Assembly (NCBI RefSeq): GCF_029867415.1
Contig: NC_081180.1
Location: 149,597,068 to 149,661,067, forward strand
Source: Vicia villosa
Lineage: Eukaryota; Streptophyta; Magnoliopsida; Fabales; Fabaceae
Reading direction: 5' to 3'
DNA length: 64,000 nucleotides
Under the pieces are notes generated by a model. It was not told the DNA's origin and did not search any database. It saw nothing but the letters and a program-made list of their open reading frames with translations. Both the position numbers and the translations under genes were made by a program. Shown here piece after piece: positions 13,572-23,322 of the stretch. Positions within the stretch are counted from its first letter, which is position 1. Each line of letters starts with the position of its first letter.

Positions 13572-13653
13572 GAGGTTTTTTGGCTTTGTCCCCCTCTTCT
13601 TTTGTAACCTTCTCTTATTTTATTTTAATATATTCTCTTTTGGTTTAAAAAAA
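11993..13653 (+). mobile_element. 5'-truncated LINE (L1-type) with poly-A tail
   Basis: The insert is bounded by an 8-bp duplication AATAGTGT (11985-11992 and 13654-13661). It ends in a short poly-A tail (13647-13653) after a T-rich 3' UTR. This is the pattern of target-primed reverse transcription, with 5' truncation. Only the last part of ORF2 remains, so the copy was dead on arrival. Confidence 0.9.
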
Positions 13654-13661
13654 AATAGTGT

Positions 13662-14342
13662 AGTGGGGTGTAGAGTTGAAATTAAATTTGGAGTTCATGT
13701 ATAGAGATTGATATGGTAGTTAGTAGGTTGAGATGGTAGGATATATGACTTGAGTTGGATATTGTAAGTAGAAATTATGACTTGATGCATGAATTGATCT
13801 TGAATTATAGTACAATTTAGACTTGACAGGTGAAAAAAAAATTAAAATAACCAGGTTTAATAAATAAAATACGAAAAAAACCATGTTTTCAGGGTATTTA
13901 CCAAACTGTCTAGGTTTGGGACATACTGGAAGAGAATGCGCCAAATGAAATGGCGCATGCATGTCACACAAGCCAAACCATTTCGCGCAAAAGAAGAAAA
14001 AATAGGGCAAAGTTGTGTTAGCCATTTGAAATGGCGCATATGGCCATGCATTACCACATAGGCGCCAAACCAATTGGCTCCTATGTGTGGGCCATTTTTT
14101 TTTTCAAAATTAACCCGTTTCGGGTATTTTCGCGTACCGTTTTCGATTTCAGTCTATTATTTTCGTAAAAACGTCTAATAAATCGAGTTCGTAAAAATCT
14201 TATTAACCCTAATTAATGTAATGTATGCGTTATCGATATCGGTTTTTTACTAAAGCTCAATTTATTGATGAAAGACCGATGAACGGTTACAAGAGGTGGT
14301 AAGCGAAACTGATACATTGCGTTAAAAAAAATACAGATTATA
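13662..14342. other. Non-coding 3' flank of the MULE gene with GCGCCA hairpins
   Basis: No gene seen. Around 13936-14085 the sequence repeats 'gcgccaaatgaaatggcgc', a hairpin with GCGCCA/TGGCGC arms, then 'gccatttgaaatggcgca' and 'ggcgccaaaccaattggc'. These could be part of a transposon end, but I found no matching inverted copy beyond the transposase gene. Confidence 0.5.
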
Positions 14343-16774
14343 CTAAACTTGCGACGATGTCGAGCCACGATTAGGGCATCTTTTTATATTATGCCCCACC
14401 TGACGGCAAATGCTGCATTTTCGTTCCATTTTGTCGTGGACGTCCATTTCGGTTCTAATCCGTGTACTATTGGGACGCCCTTTTTTCTTTCGCCGCATTG
14501 CATCGTTGTGCCAAACTACCTCTCCATCATACTCAGGCCAGTAATCCTCCCTGGCCACCACAGGAAACGCAACACTGTAAACTCTGAGCAATGTCTGAGT
14601 CTTGTAAATCGGAGACAGTAGTGATATAGCGTCGCGGTGGGCATACGCACATGCAGCTATGACGTGTGAACAAGGCATACGAAAAGCTTGAAACCTTCCA
14701 CAGTCGCACCAATCTTCGTCAAGAAGAACCCTATATTGTTGCCTTGGCAGTCCCTCATTGTGGTCAATTGTCTCGTGCACACTGAACGTGCGATTGAATC
14801 GGTCGAAAGAAGTCACTTGATGAGTGTTCGCTTTTGCCGATTGCTGTTGCATAAATTTCATGCAACTATCGCTTAATAGTTGACCAGCTTGCCTAACATC
14901 ACCCCATCTCCTGCCTCTCGTTGAGAAGAGTGAAGCCATCCTAAAGTATGTGGCCTCCACAGTGCTGTGATTGGAAGGTTACGAATGCCTTTGAAAACGC
15001 CATTCATGGATTCCACGAGATTGGTTGTCATATGGCCCCATCGCACGCCATTGTCGTAAGCCCTTGTCCATTTGTCCCTGGAAAGATTATCTACCCAAGT
15101 ACCTGCCTCTGGATTTGTCATTACAATCTCACTCCGATAATGCTGGAATGTGGGTTGGGTCAATGCATAACCAGCATTGACTAGGGCCTTTCTTAGATGT
15201 CTGTCCTTGATCTCCCGCATGAAGTTTTGGGCGATGTGGCGAATACAATAGACGTGTTTTGAAGGGGGGTCATGCCATCCGTTCGCTGGATTATTGTAAG
15301 CACTCTCTATGGAAGCGTGCCTATCAGAGATTAAACATATGTCAGGATGGGGAGCAACATGTTCTCGGAGGTTCCTTAGAAAGAAACTCCAAGCCGCCGC
15401 AGTTTCACCTTCGACGATAGCAAATGCCACTGGAAATATGTTGCTGTTCCCGTCTTGTGCAACCGCCATGAGCATGGTTCCTTTGTATTTGCCGTATAAC
15501 CATGTCCCATCAATTTGAAGTATGGGTTTACAGTGTGCAAAACCTCGGACGCAAGGTTTGAACGCCTAAAAAAGCCGATGGAATATTCCGTTTCCTTGGA
15601 CAGGGTTTCCATCCGGGGCATGCGCGGGCAGTGTCTCTAGAATAGTAACAGTGCCAGGTGCGTAACTATGTAGCGCATTGAGGTATCGGGGAAGAATTTT
15701 GTATGACTCCTCCCAGTTGCCGTAGACTGTCTCAATTGCCTTTGTTTTTGCAACCCACGCCTTTCTGTAAGATGGAGTGTAGTTGAAGGTTGTAACGATG
15801 TGTGATATTATATTTTTAACCTTCAGAGACGGATCAGAGCTTATGAGAGGCAAGATCTCCTGACATATAAGATCGGCACTGAGTTTTGTATGATCCTGGG
15901 AATTGTTAGGGTTGACACACGTGTGTTTCTGCGTAATCGACCCTATTTTCCATGCATTACTTCTCTTCCTATAAGAAGCCAACAGTCTGAACCCGCACTC
16001 TGGATTTTTACAAGTGATTACATACCGTTCCAGGTTTGAACGGTCTACTTCAAAATCAACGTTGTTCGCCATGTGCCATTTTTTTATTCTTCTCAGACAA
16101 GCCTCCTTAGAAGGAAACTTGTCTCCTTCCTTTAATTCTTCGTCATTTTGGATGTAGGGTGTGAAGAAGATGTCAGATGATGGTTCGTCACCTTGCAGGT
16201 TCAAGTTACTCATATGTGCTGGAGGTGCGTACGCATGAGCTGGAGGCACCAACGTTTGTTGCTCGTCGTCGGATTCCTCGTTGACCATGTCGTCAAATTC
16301 AGTTTCCAGATCATCTTCTTCCTCGTCTAGGACGTCAACCTCGTCTTGCTCGTTGATTGGTGGGTCAATAACTTGTGACTGGACGACATGAGTTTCTTGT
16401 GTCTCAACCTGAAGAGTAATGTACAACTCGATGGAATCCAACCCAGAGTATTCGTGGGTGGTAAACATATCTTGCAAGTCTTCGTCAGTGGCAATCTCCA
16501 TCTCGTAAAACTTGACGGTGTTGTCTTCATTGAAAGAGGGACATTGGTAAAAAACGCTTGCAATAGGACCCATTGCAATCTTAGAGTATAGTCGCTGAAT
16601 GAAGTATGAAAATGTTGCTCTTTTGCTCAACAACAATGGTACAACCTGGGTGTTTCTCATCACAAAACCGGCTATCTCATGAGAGTAAGTCTCACCGTTT
16701 AGATGGGCATGCACAAGGTACTGGGTAGATGAAGTCATTTTGAAGGGGAAAGTGTGTGGGTGTTGTAAGCTCAA
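14343..16774 (-). pseudogene. MULE transposase (MuDR-type) with SWIM and CCHC zinc fingers, broken
   Basis: A mutator-like transposase of roughly 800 codons, read right to left. An acidic N-terminal region (about 16774-16150) is followed by the MuDR DNA-binding domain (CKNPECGFRLLASYRKR, near 16000). The transposase core has IDGTWLYGKYKG and LISDRH (Asp residues) and a downstream NLVESMNG. A SWIM finger (CDC...CSHV, near 14680) and a CCHC knuckle (CSICRQVGHNIKRCP, near 14380) close the protein. A TAG at about 15566 replaces a conserved Trp before AFKP. A frameshift near 14950 moves the C-terminus to a second frame. A second Met at 16738 is an equally good start. A TATA-like element lies upstream at about 16832. 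Few lesions suggest it decayed recently. Confidence 0.92.
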
Positions 16775-16829
16775 GTCAGATTAGGTAAAATTGTTGGTGT
16801 GAGTTGTAATGTTTAGTATGTATTGGATG

Positions 16830-16840
16830 TCTTATAAATT
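16830..16840 (-). promoter_or_regulatory. Possible TATA box of the MULE transposase
   Basis: On the minus strand 'aatttataag' lies about 55-65 bp upstream of the first Met codon at 16774, in an otherwise mixed sequence. Position and composition fit a plant core promoter, without further support. Confidence 0.35.
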
Positions 16841-17002
16841 GTGCTTCTTACGTCCTTGCATTATCTCAACACATAGACACGCTGATCTATGTCCTGTACC
16901 CCATCACGCGTCTGAAAGGATTCCTGATAAGATTCCTGTAACGATTCCCCTGAGCAGAGCATGCATGCAACCCTATCTGGCAGCTAGTTCTGCAATAATT
17001 AT

Positions 17003-17190
<188 letters not shown>

Positions 17191-17268
17191 ATATTTATGT
17201 TAATATATGGTGGGAGCATTTAATTGAACGGTACAGAAGTTACTGAAATGATATAGAAACTGTAGCGC

Positions 17269-17637
17269 CTAGGATATAACAACGGTTAAAACAATGTCTT
17301 CTCTGTCCTCCATCATTAGAGTGCATTGGATGTCGTCTTCCATAGTCTCCCACCAACATTGCCGTTCGAGAAAAACACCTCCCCTTGTTCGAAGTCTCTT
17401 GATAGATCTGATTTGTTCGCCTGGACTGCACTCCCCGTCCAAAAACCTAAGGATGTTTCTCTTAAGCTGGTCCATGGTTTGGATATTCCAAAACATCACC
17501 TGCATCGGAGGTTTGACGGCAGAGTAGATAACGTATCCGTTCCTTCTACGAACATCCGGTTGATAGACCAGACGCCTCACAGGTGGTGGAGGCTCAGAAG
17601 TCCGGTGCGAGCTATCTGGCCTTATTCGAGATCTCAT
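17269..17637 (-). CDS. Intact 122-aa ORF upstream of the MULE transposase, function unknown
   Basis: An uninterrupted ORF on the same strand as the transposase, starting about 500 bp upstream of it. The product has a basic Pro-rich N-terminus (about residues 1-35), then mixed hydrophobic and charged segments including MDQLKRNILRFLDG, and an acidic, hydrophobic C-terminus (WWETMEDD...EDIVLTVVIS). I see no signal peptide or membrane segment and do not recognise the family. A TATAAAT motif lies 36 bp upstream of the ATG, followed by an 'AGGGTTT'-type leader common in plant 5' UTRs. It could be a second MULE gene, as MuDR carries two, or a captured host fragment. Confidence 0.5.
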   Translation of the reverse strand: MRSRIRPDSSHRTSEPPPPVRRLVYQPDVRRRNGYVIYSAVKPPMQVMFWNIQTMDQLKRNILRFLDGECSPGEQIRSIKRLRTRGGVFLERQCWWETMEDDIQCTLMMEDREDIVLTVVIS

Positions 17638-17672
17638 TTTTCAGTGTGCGTACTGATGCGCACGAAACCCTA

Positions 17673-17679
17673 ATTTATA
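17673..17679 (-). promoter_or_regulatory. TATA box of the 122-aa ORF
   Basis: TATAAAT on the minus strand, 36 bp before the ATG at 17637 and just ahead of 'tagggtttcg'. The short distance would leave a very short leader. Confidence 0.5.
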
Positions 17680-18059
17680 GAGGCCTGGACGTCTTGCCTT
17701 AGGTCCATTTCTTCATTAGGGTTTTGCATGCAGGGCACGATTCAACAAATGTTTACAGCATTCCTGGACCTATTTGAAGGACTCATATCTCTTCCTAATA
17801 TCTCCAGGAGTTTCCCCAGGTCCGAAGCCAACCTCCTTGGTTCTTGGAACCCGCTCATTACAACTCACCGGAGGTATGAATTCTTATTCTCAAAATTCTT
17901 AATGCATTCGGTTTCAGTGCCATGTGACCTTTGGTTTGAGTGATGATGATAGTTTAGAGAATATGAGAGCAATCGCATGAAGGTTTTGACGCAAGGACGG
18001 CACTGCACCATTGTTACCGGTTAGTTAGGCAGAGCTTGCGAAGTGCATAAACCAGGGAT
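17680..18059. other. No gene seen
   Basis: Mixed-composition sequence between the 122-aa ORF and an LTR-like region. It contains 'aattagggttttgcatgcagg', resembling plant 5' flanking DNA, but no supported feature. Confidence 0.4.
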
Positions 18060-20020
18060 CTATTTAAAATTCCGAGCCCATATTTGAATTCCTGGGAGTT
18101 TTTTTACGTGGAATAGATGTTTTCTTGTTGTTGTTCGAAAGTTTTTTTGTAGGCAAGGTCGGAGAAGACGGCTGCAACCGCCATCCACGGTGGCTCCTGC
18201 AAGTCAAGGGTTCCACTAAAGAGCTTGACCATCGACATGTCCAAGCTTTCGCGTGTGATTGGCTCATTTGAAATCCGGAGTACGCGCGCGTTGGTTTTTA
18301 AGTTTTGACGTTTCAACTCTATGATATTATATATTAGGACGCAGGTTGAGTGGTTGAATAAGAAACACTATCCCTGGGAACGTGAGTTCGAACCCAGCTT
18401 TTGCACAATTCTTTTTTTTTTCTTGTTTTTTTCAAGACGTTAGCGTTACAAAACCATCAGCGGCTGTTCTTCAATCACGACCATACACCCTCAAAGGGGA
18501 AGAGTTCAATTCTCAGCCCATGCATTTTATTTTTTTATTATGACCTTTTTACACTAGTGTTCACCATGTTTTCTTAATTTTGCTACTAATTAGGCTAAAC
18601 AATTTAGTATTTAGGTTAATGACTTAGAAAATTAGGATTAACTCTTTTAATTAATTAGTTAATTTTAATTTAATAATTAGGATTAAAATTAATTTTAATA
18701 ATTAGGATTAATGCTAGAATTAATTTTTAATCAAAAACTATTAGTTTTTAGGTTTTAATTAAATTATTTTTGGGCTTAATTTTTTTAATTAATTAGGAGT
18801 AATTTTAGCCTTAACTTCAAAAATCTTAGGAAACCTTAAAATGTACAAGAGGTAGAGGTAGGTATCGTCCATTAACTGTGACTTAACCTTGTAGGTTTAT
18901 TTTACCCATTAGGTTTTTTACGCACTAGGTTTTCTCCCTCAGGTGAATGTTGTCAAATAGGGCTAGGTTTTCTCATTCGCGTTATTTTTAGGCTAATAAT
19001 TATTTTTAGGCTAATTAATTTAATTTTAGGTTTATCAATTTTTAACATCATTTTTATATAGCCTTAAACTAATTTTAGGTTAACCTTTAAGGTTTAGATT
19101 TATCTTCTTTTTGTCTTTAAACCTTGAATTTCTTCGCAATTCTTCTTCTCATCTCATATCCTATTGATTGTCGCATGCGTGTTTAAATTTTTATTTATTT
19201 ATTTATTTATTCTCTTTTATTTAAATTTTAGAAATCATGTATAGGTCGCAAAAAGTTTCCTTGTAATAGTAATTAGGGTTTATATTTCTGCCTTTTATTT
19301 CTGCCTTTCCCGATTTTGGTTTTGTAATTCTCCCTCCCCGAAGCCTTGTAATAGCGTAGGATTTAATTTCCACATACTATAACTATTTTATTTGTTTGCT
19401 ATTAACTGCGTGGTTAGTAAAATAAGGAGTGACAAAACAGTTAATTGAATATAGTTCATCTAATGCAAGATAAATTTCTGAATCTAACCCACGTGATTGT
19501 TTCACACACTCACCTTTAGGGTAATTCCTCTTCGATGCCTTTCGAATAATAGTCAAGTCCCTTGCATGTAAGGATACCTTAGCCTGCTGCCTACGAATAA
19601 AATCATCATAAAAAGATCATAGTCCCTTCGATGTTGCCTAAATTAAATGATCTTGATGATAGTCCCACTCGATTGCCAAGGTATCCTAGCTTGTTGCCTT
19701 TATGACTATTCTCATCAATTCAAAGGACTTCCTACCCTTCTTATGGTATGGATAGCCTTATGGCAAACGATAACCCTCGATGACCCGAACACATCTAATG
19801 AAAGGACTACCTGCCTAACAATTGGTATGGATAGCCCATTCAAACGAAAGACTTAAAGAACAAGAAAGACGAACTTAGGGTAGGTAGCTCTTAACTACTT
19901 GCTCACAATCAATTCAAAATTCAAAATGCTTTTCACGCCTCCTTTTCAAAATGATTTCAAAGGCTACACTTTACTTACAAGTTAAAGTCCTTTTTCAAAA
20001 TCTTTTCTAAATACACTACC
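18060..20020 (+). mobile_element. LTR remnant of a Tat/Ogre-like retrotransposon (boundaries approximate)
   Basis: There is no coding sequence, but several blocks resemble LTRs elsewhere in the window. The block 'ctccctccccgaagccttgtaatag' near 19330 matches 'catccccgaggccttgtaataa' in the LTR of the element at 34062. The run of 'aaggatacc' and 'ggactacctgcc' sentences at 19550-19880 is a repeat style seen in legume Tat LTRs. A tRNA-like module lies at 18343-18395. The right edge falls where CACTA transposase sequence begins (about 20021). The left edge could not be placed. Confidence 0.45.
18336..18410 (+). other. tRNA-like module in the LTR remnant
   Basis: AGGTTGAGTGG (18343-18353) resembles the A-box of tRNA-Ser/Leu. 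AGTTCGAACCC (18385-18395) resembles the B-box, and the 31-nt gap matches tRNA spacing. A run of T residues follows (18411-18421), which would stop RNA polymerase III. The stems do not pair well enough for a working tRNA. Confidence 0.45.
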
Positions 20021-21377
20021 CTATCCAGACAACATGCCATATGCAGGAAAGTCGTTAATTGTCCACATCAAAGCAGCTCGCGTATTAAAGTTTTGTTTAC
20101 GAAACACATCATAAGTCCACTCTCCCACCCACAACCTCTTGAGATCATCAATTAAAGGTCGCAAATAAACATCGATTCCCGCCTTTGGACTCGAAGGTCT
20201 CGGAATGATGCATGTCAAAAACATGTAAAGTTTCGTCATGCACAACTCAGAAGGGAGATTGTACGGGGTAACAATAACTGGCCAACAAGAATACGCATTT
20301 TCTGAAAAATTATAAGGAGTGAAACCATCCGAGCATAATCCAAGCCTGACATTCCTGGGTTCTAGTGCAAATTCAGGATGAACTTTATCAAAGTGTTTCA
20401 ATACCTCGCATCAGATGGATGTTGCATCATGCCTGAACTAATTCTGTATGTATGGTGCCATGCCATGTGGCATGCATTGTGCATTAATGCAAGCATTCTT
20501 CGCAACCTAGGTATTATTGGTAGATAGAACATAGACTTCACTGCAACTCGATTTTTCCTTTGGTCAACTGTGTTACTGCTAACTAAATACCTTAGACTCT
20601 CGCAAAACTTACATTCCTCTAATTCCCCATCATTTGTACCAAACTCGTTGTCATAAAACAACATGCAACCTCTAATGCAACAATCAATATTTTTTACTTC
20701 TAATCCCAACTTCGACACCATCCTCTTTGCATCATAATAACCTATAGGCATGTTTTCTTTCATAGGAGTCGCGTCCAGCATCATTCTCGCAAAGAATTCT
20801 AGATACTGATCAAGAACATTCCAATTTGACTTTGCAACTAAAAGTCTCACACACATTGATAGTTTTGAGTCAGAAGACCCCTCAAACAATGGTATATTTA
20901 TTTCTTTCAACAACTGATAAAACCTTTGCGCCTTCTCATTCGAGAGATCTTATCCATCAAAGTCTTGAGGTTCATCATACGCCAAATTCACCCCTAACGC
21001 GTGAATGAACATCTCCTCGACGAGATTAAATTGTTCATGGCATTGGATATATGATGAACTACTCCCTGGATCATCTCTAGTTATATCTGGTCCAATATGT
21101 GTTTGACTGCTAGAAGCTTCTCTATTCATCTCTGGTATTTTTTCCCATTAGATGTCCAAACCCAATTATTTGGCCTAAAACCCACTATATCCAAGTGATG
21201 TTTCACTTCACTAGGGTCACTAATAATACTTCTGCAACCACACTTTAAACACGAGCACCTTACCCCTCCTTCCCTTAGACAACATTCTTGAGCAAACGCA
21301 TACGGGAGAAACGCGTAAACTCCTTCCATAAAAAGTGGTTTAAGCCAACGTCTTCCAGGAAACATTCTATCATACAT
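20021..21377 (-). pseudogene. CACTA (En/Spm) TNP2-type transposase fragment
   Basis: Read right to left, the N-terminal transposase-associated domain comes first (CLREGGVRCSCLKCGC, Cys cluster near 21250). A linker with a stop codon (near 20950) follows. Then comes the TNP2 core: IRGCMLFYDNEF with ECKFC, MQHPSDAR, KHFDKVHPEF, and RNVRLGLCSDGFTPYN. The last motif is WTINDFPAYGMLSG, after which the sequence breaks off at 20021 against the LTR remnant. A frameshift near 20405 divides the core. TNP2 normally binds and cuts CACTA ends in the nucleus. This copy lacks the C-terminal half and is dead. No CACTA terminus was found nearby. Confidence 0.92.
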
Positions 21378-21804
21378 CTAACTACGGTAGATTTGATAAT
21401 GTTCCATACTGCACATTTACAACATTGCTCATGTTTAATTTTATTAAATAAAATGAGTAGTGGTCTATCCACAAATTTTTAAGTTGTTGTCGATAACATC
21501 ATATAACTAATTGGGTATATAGAAAAACGACATACGAAAAAAAATCTACTATCATACTATTACTAATCAATTGACCAATCTGTCTAAAATGCCCTTTTTA
21601 TTTTCAAAATTTACACTAACTAAAGGGAATTCATGTAATCAACTAATGTTATCATTTATTCATCCCTTTATCCTATTAAATCATGCCACGTGTTAAGTTT
21701 TCACATTCTAAAATCAATCCTAAGTTGACACATGCAATCCCTAAATCAACTTCACTTTCATTCTCCCTCTCATTTCTCTCACAGTTTCATTTTGAAACAC
21801 TCTA

Positions 21805-21839
<35 letters not shown>

Positions 21840-22186
21840 AAACATAGACTACTCTTTTCTCCCCTTTTTTCATTCTCTCTCATTTCTTTAAACTTTCCAC
21901 ACTTCTCTCTATAATTTTTTCGTTCTCTTTTCCATCAAACCCTAGCACACCGCCGCTCCTTTCTCCTCCTTATTTGCTTTTCTGTTTTGATTTCTTCAAT
22001 GTTCATGTTCAATGTTAATGTTAATGGTTGTTGTTTTGTTTTCTCTATGTAGTGTGTATTAATCTTCCAAATTGTTTCATGTTTCTATGGTTCTTTTCTG
22101 ATTATAATAGATTGCAACAAATTTTAACATTTCTTCGGGTTTTGCAGATCGTATGTATAGATCTTGTATCATAGATCCCATTTATG

Positions 22187-22412
22187 TAGGGGTGGAAAAA
22201 CGGGCCGTGGCCTGCCGGGCCGGCCCGCCCACCCGCCAAAAAATGGCGGGTTGGGTTGGGATTTTAGGTCGGCCGCTCGCCAAAGCCTGCCCCGCCAAAA
22301 CCCGCCGCCCGCCATACCCACCCCGCCAAAGTCCGCCTCTCCTCCAAAACTCGCACTTTTTTTAGTTAATTCTAGTAATTGCAATTCTTGATGGTTTATT
22401 TTATACATTTAG

Positions 22413-22452
<40 letters not shown>

Positions 22453-22720
22453 TATTTTTTTAATAAATTTGTTAAAAAGTTGCTTTTATAAAAAATTTAT
22501 TTTAAAAAAATAAGTGGAAAGTTTAATTAAAAGGTAAAAAAACCTATTAATCTATTAAAAAATATAAATAAAAATAGGCGGGCAAGCCCGCCGCCCGCCA
22601 ACTTGCCATCTTGGCGGGGTGGACATGACTTTTATGCCCATTTTACTTGGTGGGCATGCCCGCCCCGCTCGTTTTTTGGCGGGCATAAGGCGGGGTGGGC
22701 GGCCCGTTTTGCCACCCCTA
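22187..22720. mobile_element. hAT-like MITE, GC-rich ends, 534 bp
   Basis: Its inverted ends start TAGGGGTGGAAAAACGGGCC and TAGGGGTGGCAAAACGGGCC. An exact 8-bp duplication CATTTATG lies on both sides (22179-22186 and 22721-22728). The uninterrupted sequence in Helitron copy 2 confirms the empty site. Repeated 'gcccgccgcccgcc' motifs fill the ends and a (TA)n tract lies in the middle (22414-22448). No transposase. Confidence 0.92.
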
Positions 22721-23240
22721 CATTTATGTTGACTTTGTCTCAGCTCGCATTCCCTGAGTCGACGTTGAAGTAAATATATGATTTTCTTTGTTTTAGGTAA
22801 TTTTATATGAAATTGCAGCAAATGGGATTCAATGATATTGTGTCAAACATAGTTATTGTGTTTTGTTGTTTTGATTTCTTGCTTGATTTTGATTTATTTT
22901 TTCATGTGAGCAAACTAGATATATGCATGGTTCTTGATCATTTACCGTTCTTCTTCATGTCTTCAAAGGTATTGTTCTCTTCTTCCAATATATTTTGTAA
23001 AAAAACCCATTCATAGAAATGAACGATGAGTCTAACATGTGAAACATGGTGTTACTGGTTCCTTTTCTGCTTGTCATTAAGGGTTATTGAAAAACATGCA
23101 CGAACTTTTCTACATCGTGAGAATAAAAGGGTAAGAAACTTATCCTAGCAATATCACCGACAGATCCATTATTTAGTTATTTCAGATGAACTTCATAATT
23201 TGTGTGAATTTTACTCTACAATGATTGTGAATTTTTGCAG

Positions 23241-23322
23241 GTATTCTCTGATTTTGGTAATGTCTAAAAAATCACTATGTTCGAAAATAATGGTCAAACT
23301 CAGGCACTAATTGAGTACCCTG
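23241..23322 (+). pseudogene. Captured exon of a polypyrimidine-tract-binding protein (PTB), copy 1
   Basis: An 82-nt segment preceded by a normal intron end (atttttgcag) encodes VFSDFGNV, a stop, KITMFENNGQTQALIEYP. This corresponds to the start of an RRM in plant PTB splicing regulators. The GT donor now lies beyond the solo LTR inserted exactly at its 3' edge (gtatcaatt at 26198). The TAA in the middle and base changes relative to copy 2 show no coding constraint. The exon is probably carried by the Helitron. Confidence 0.62.
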
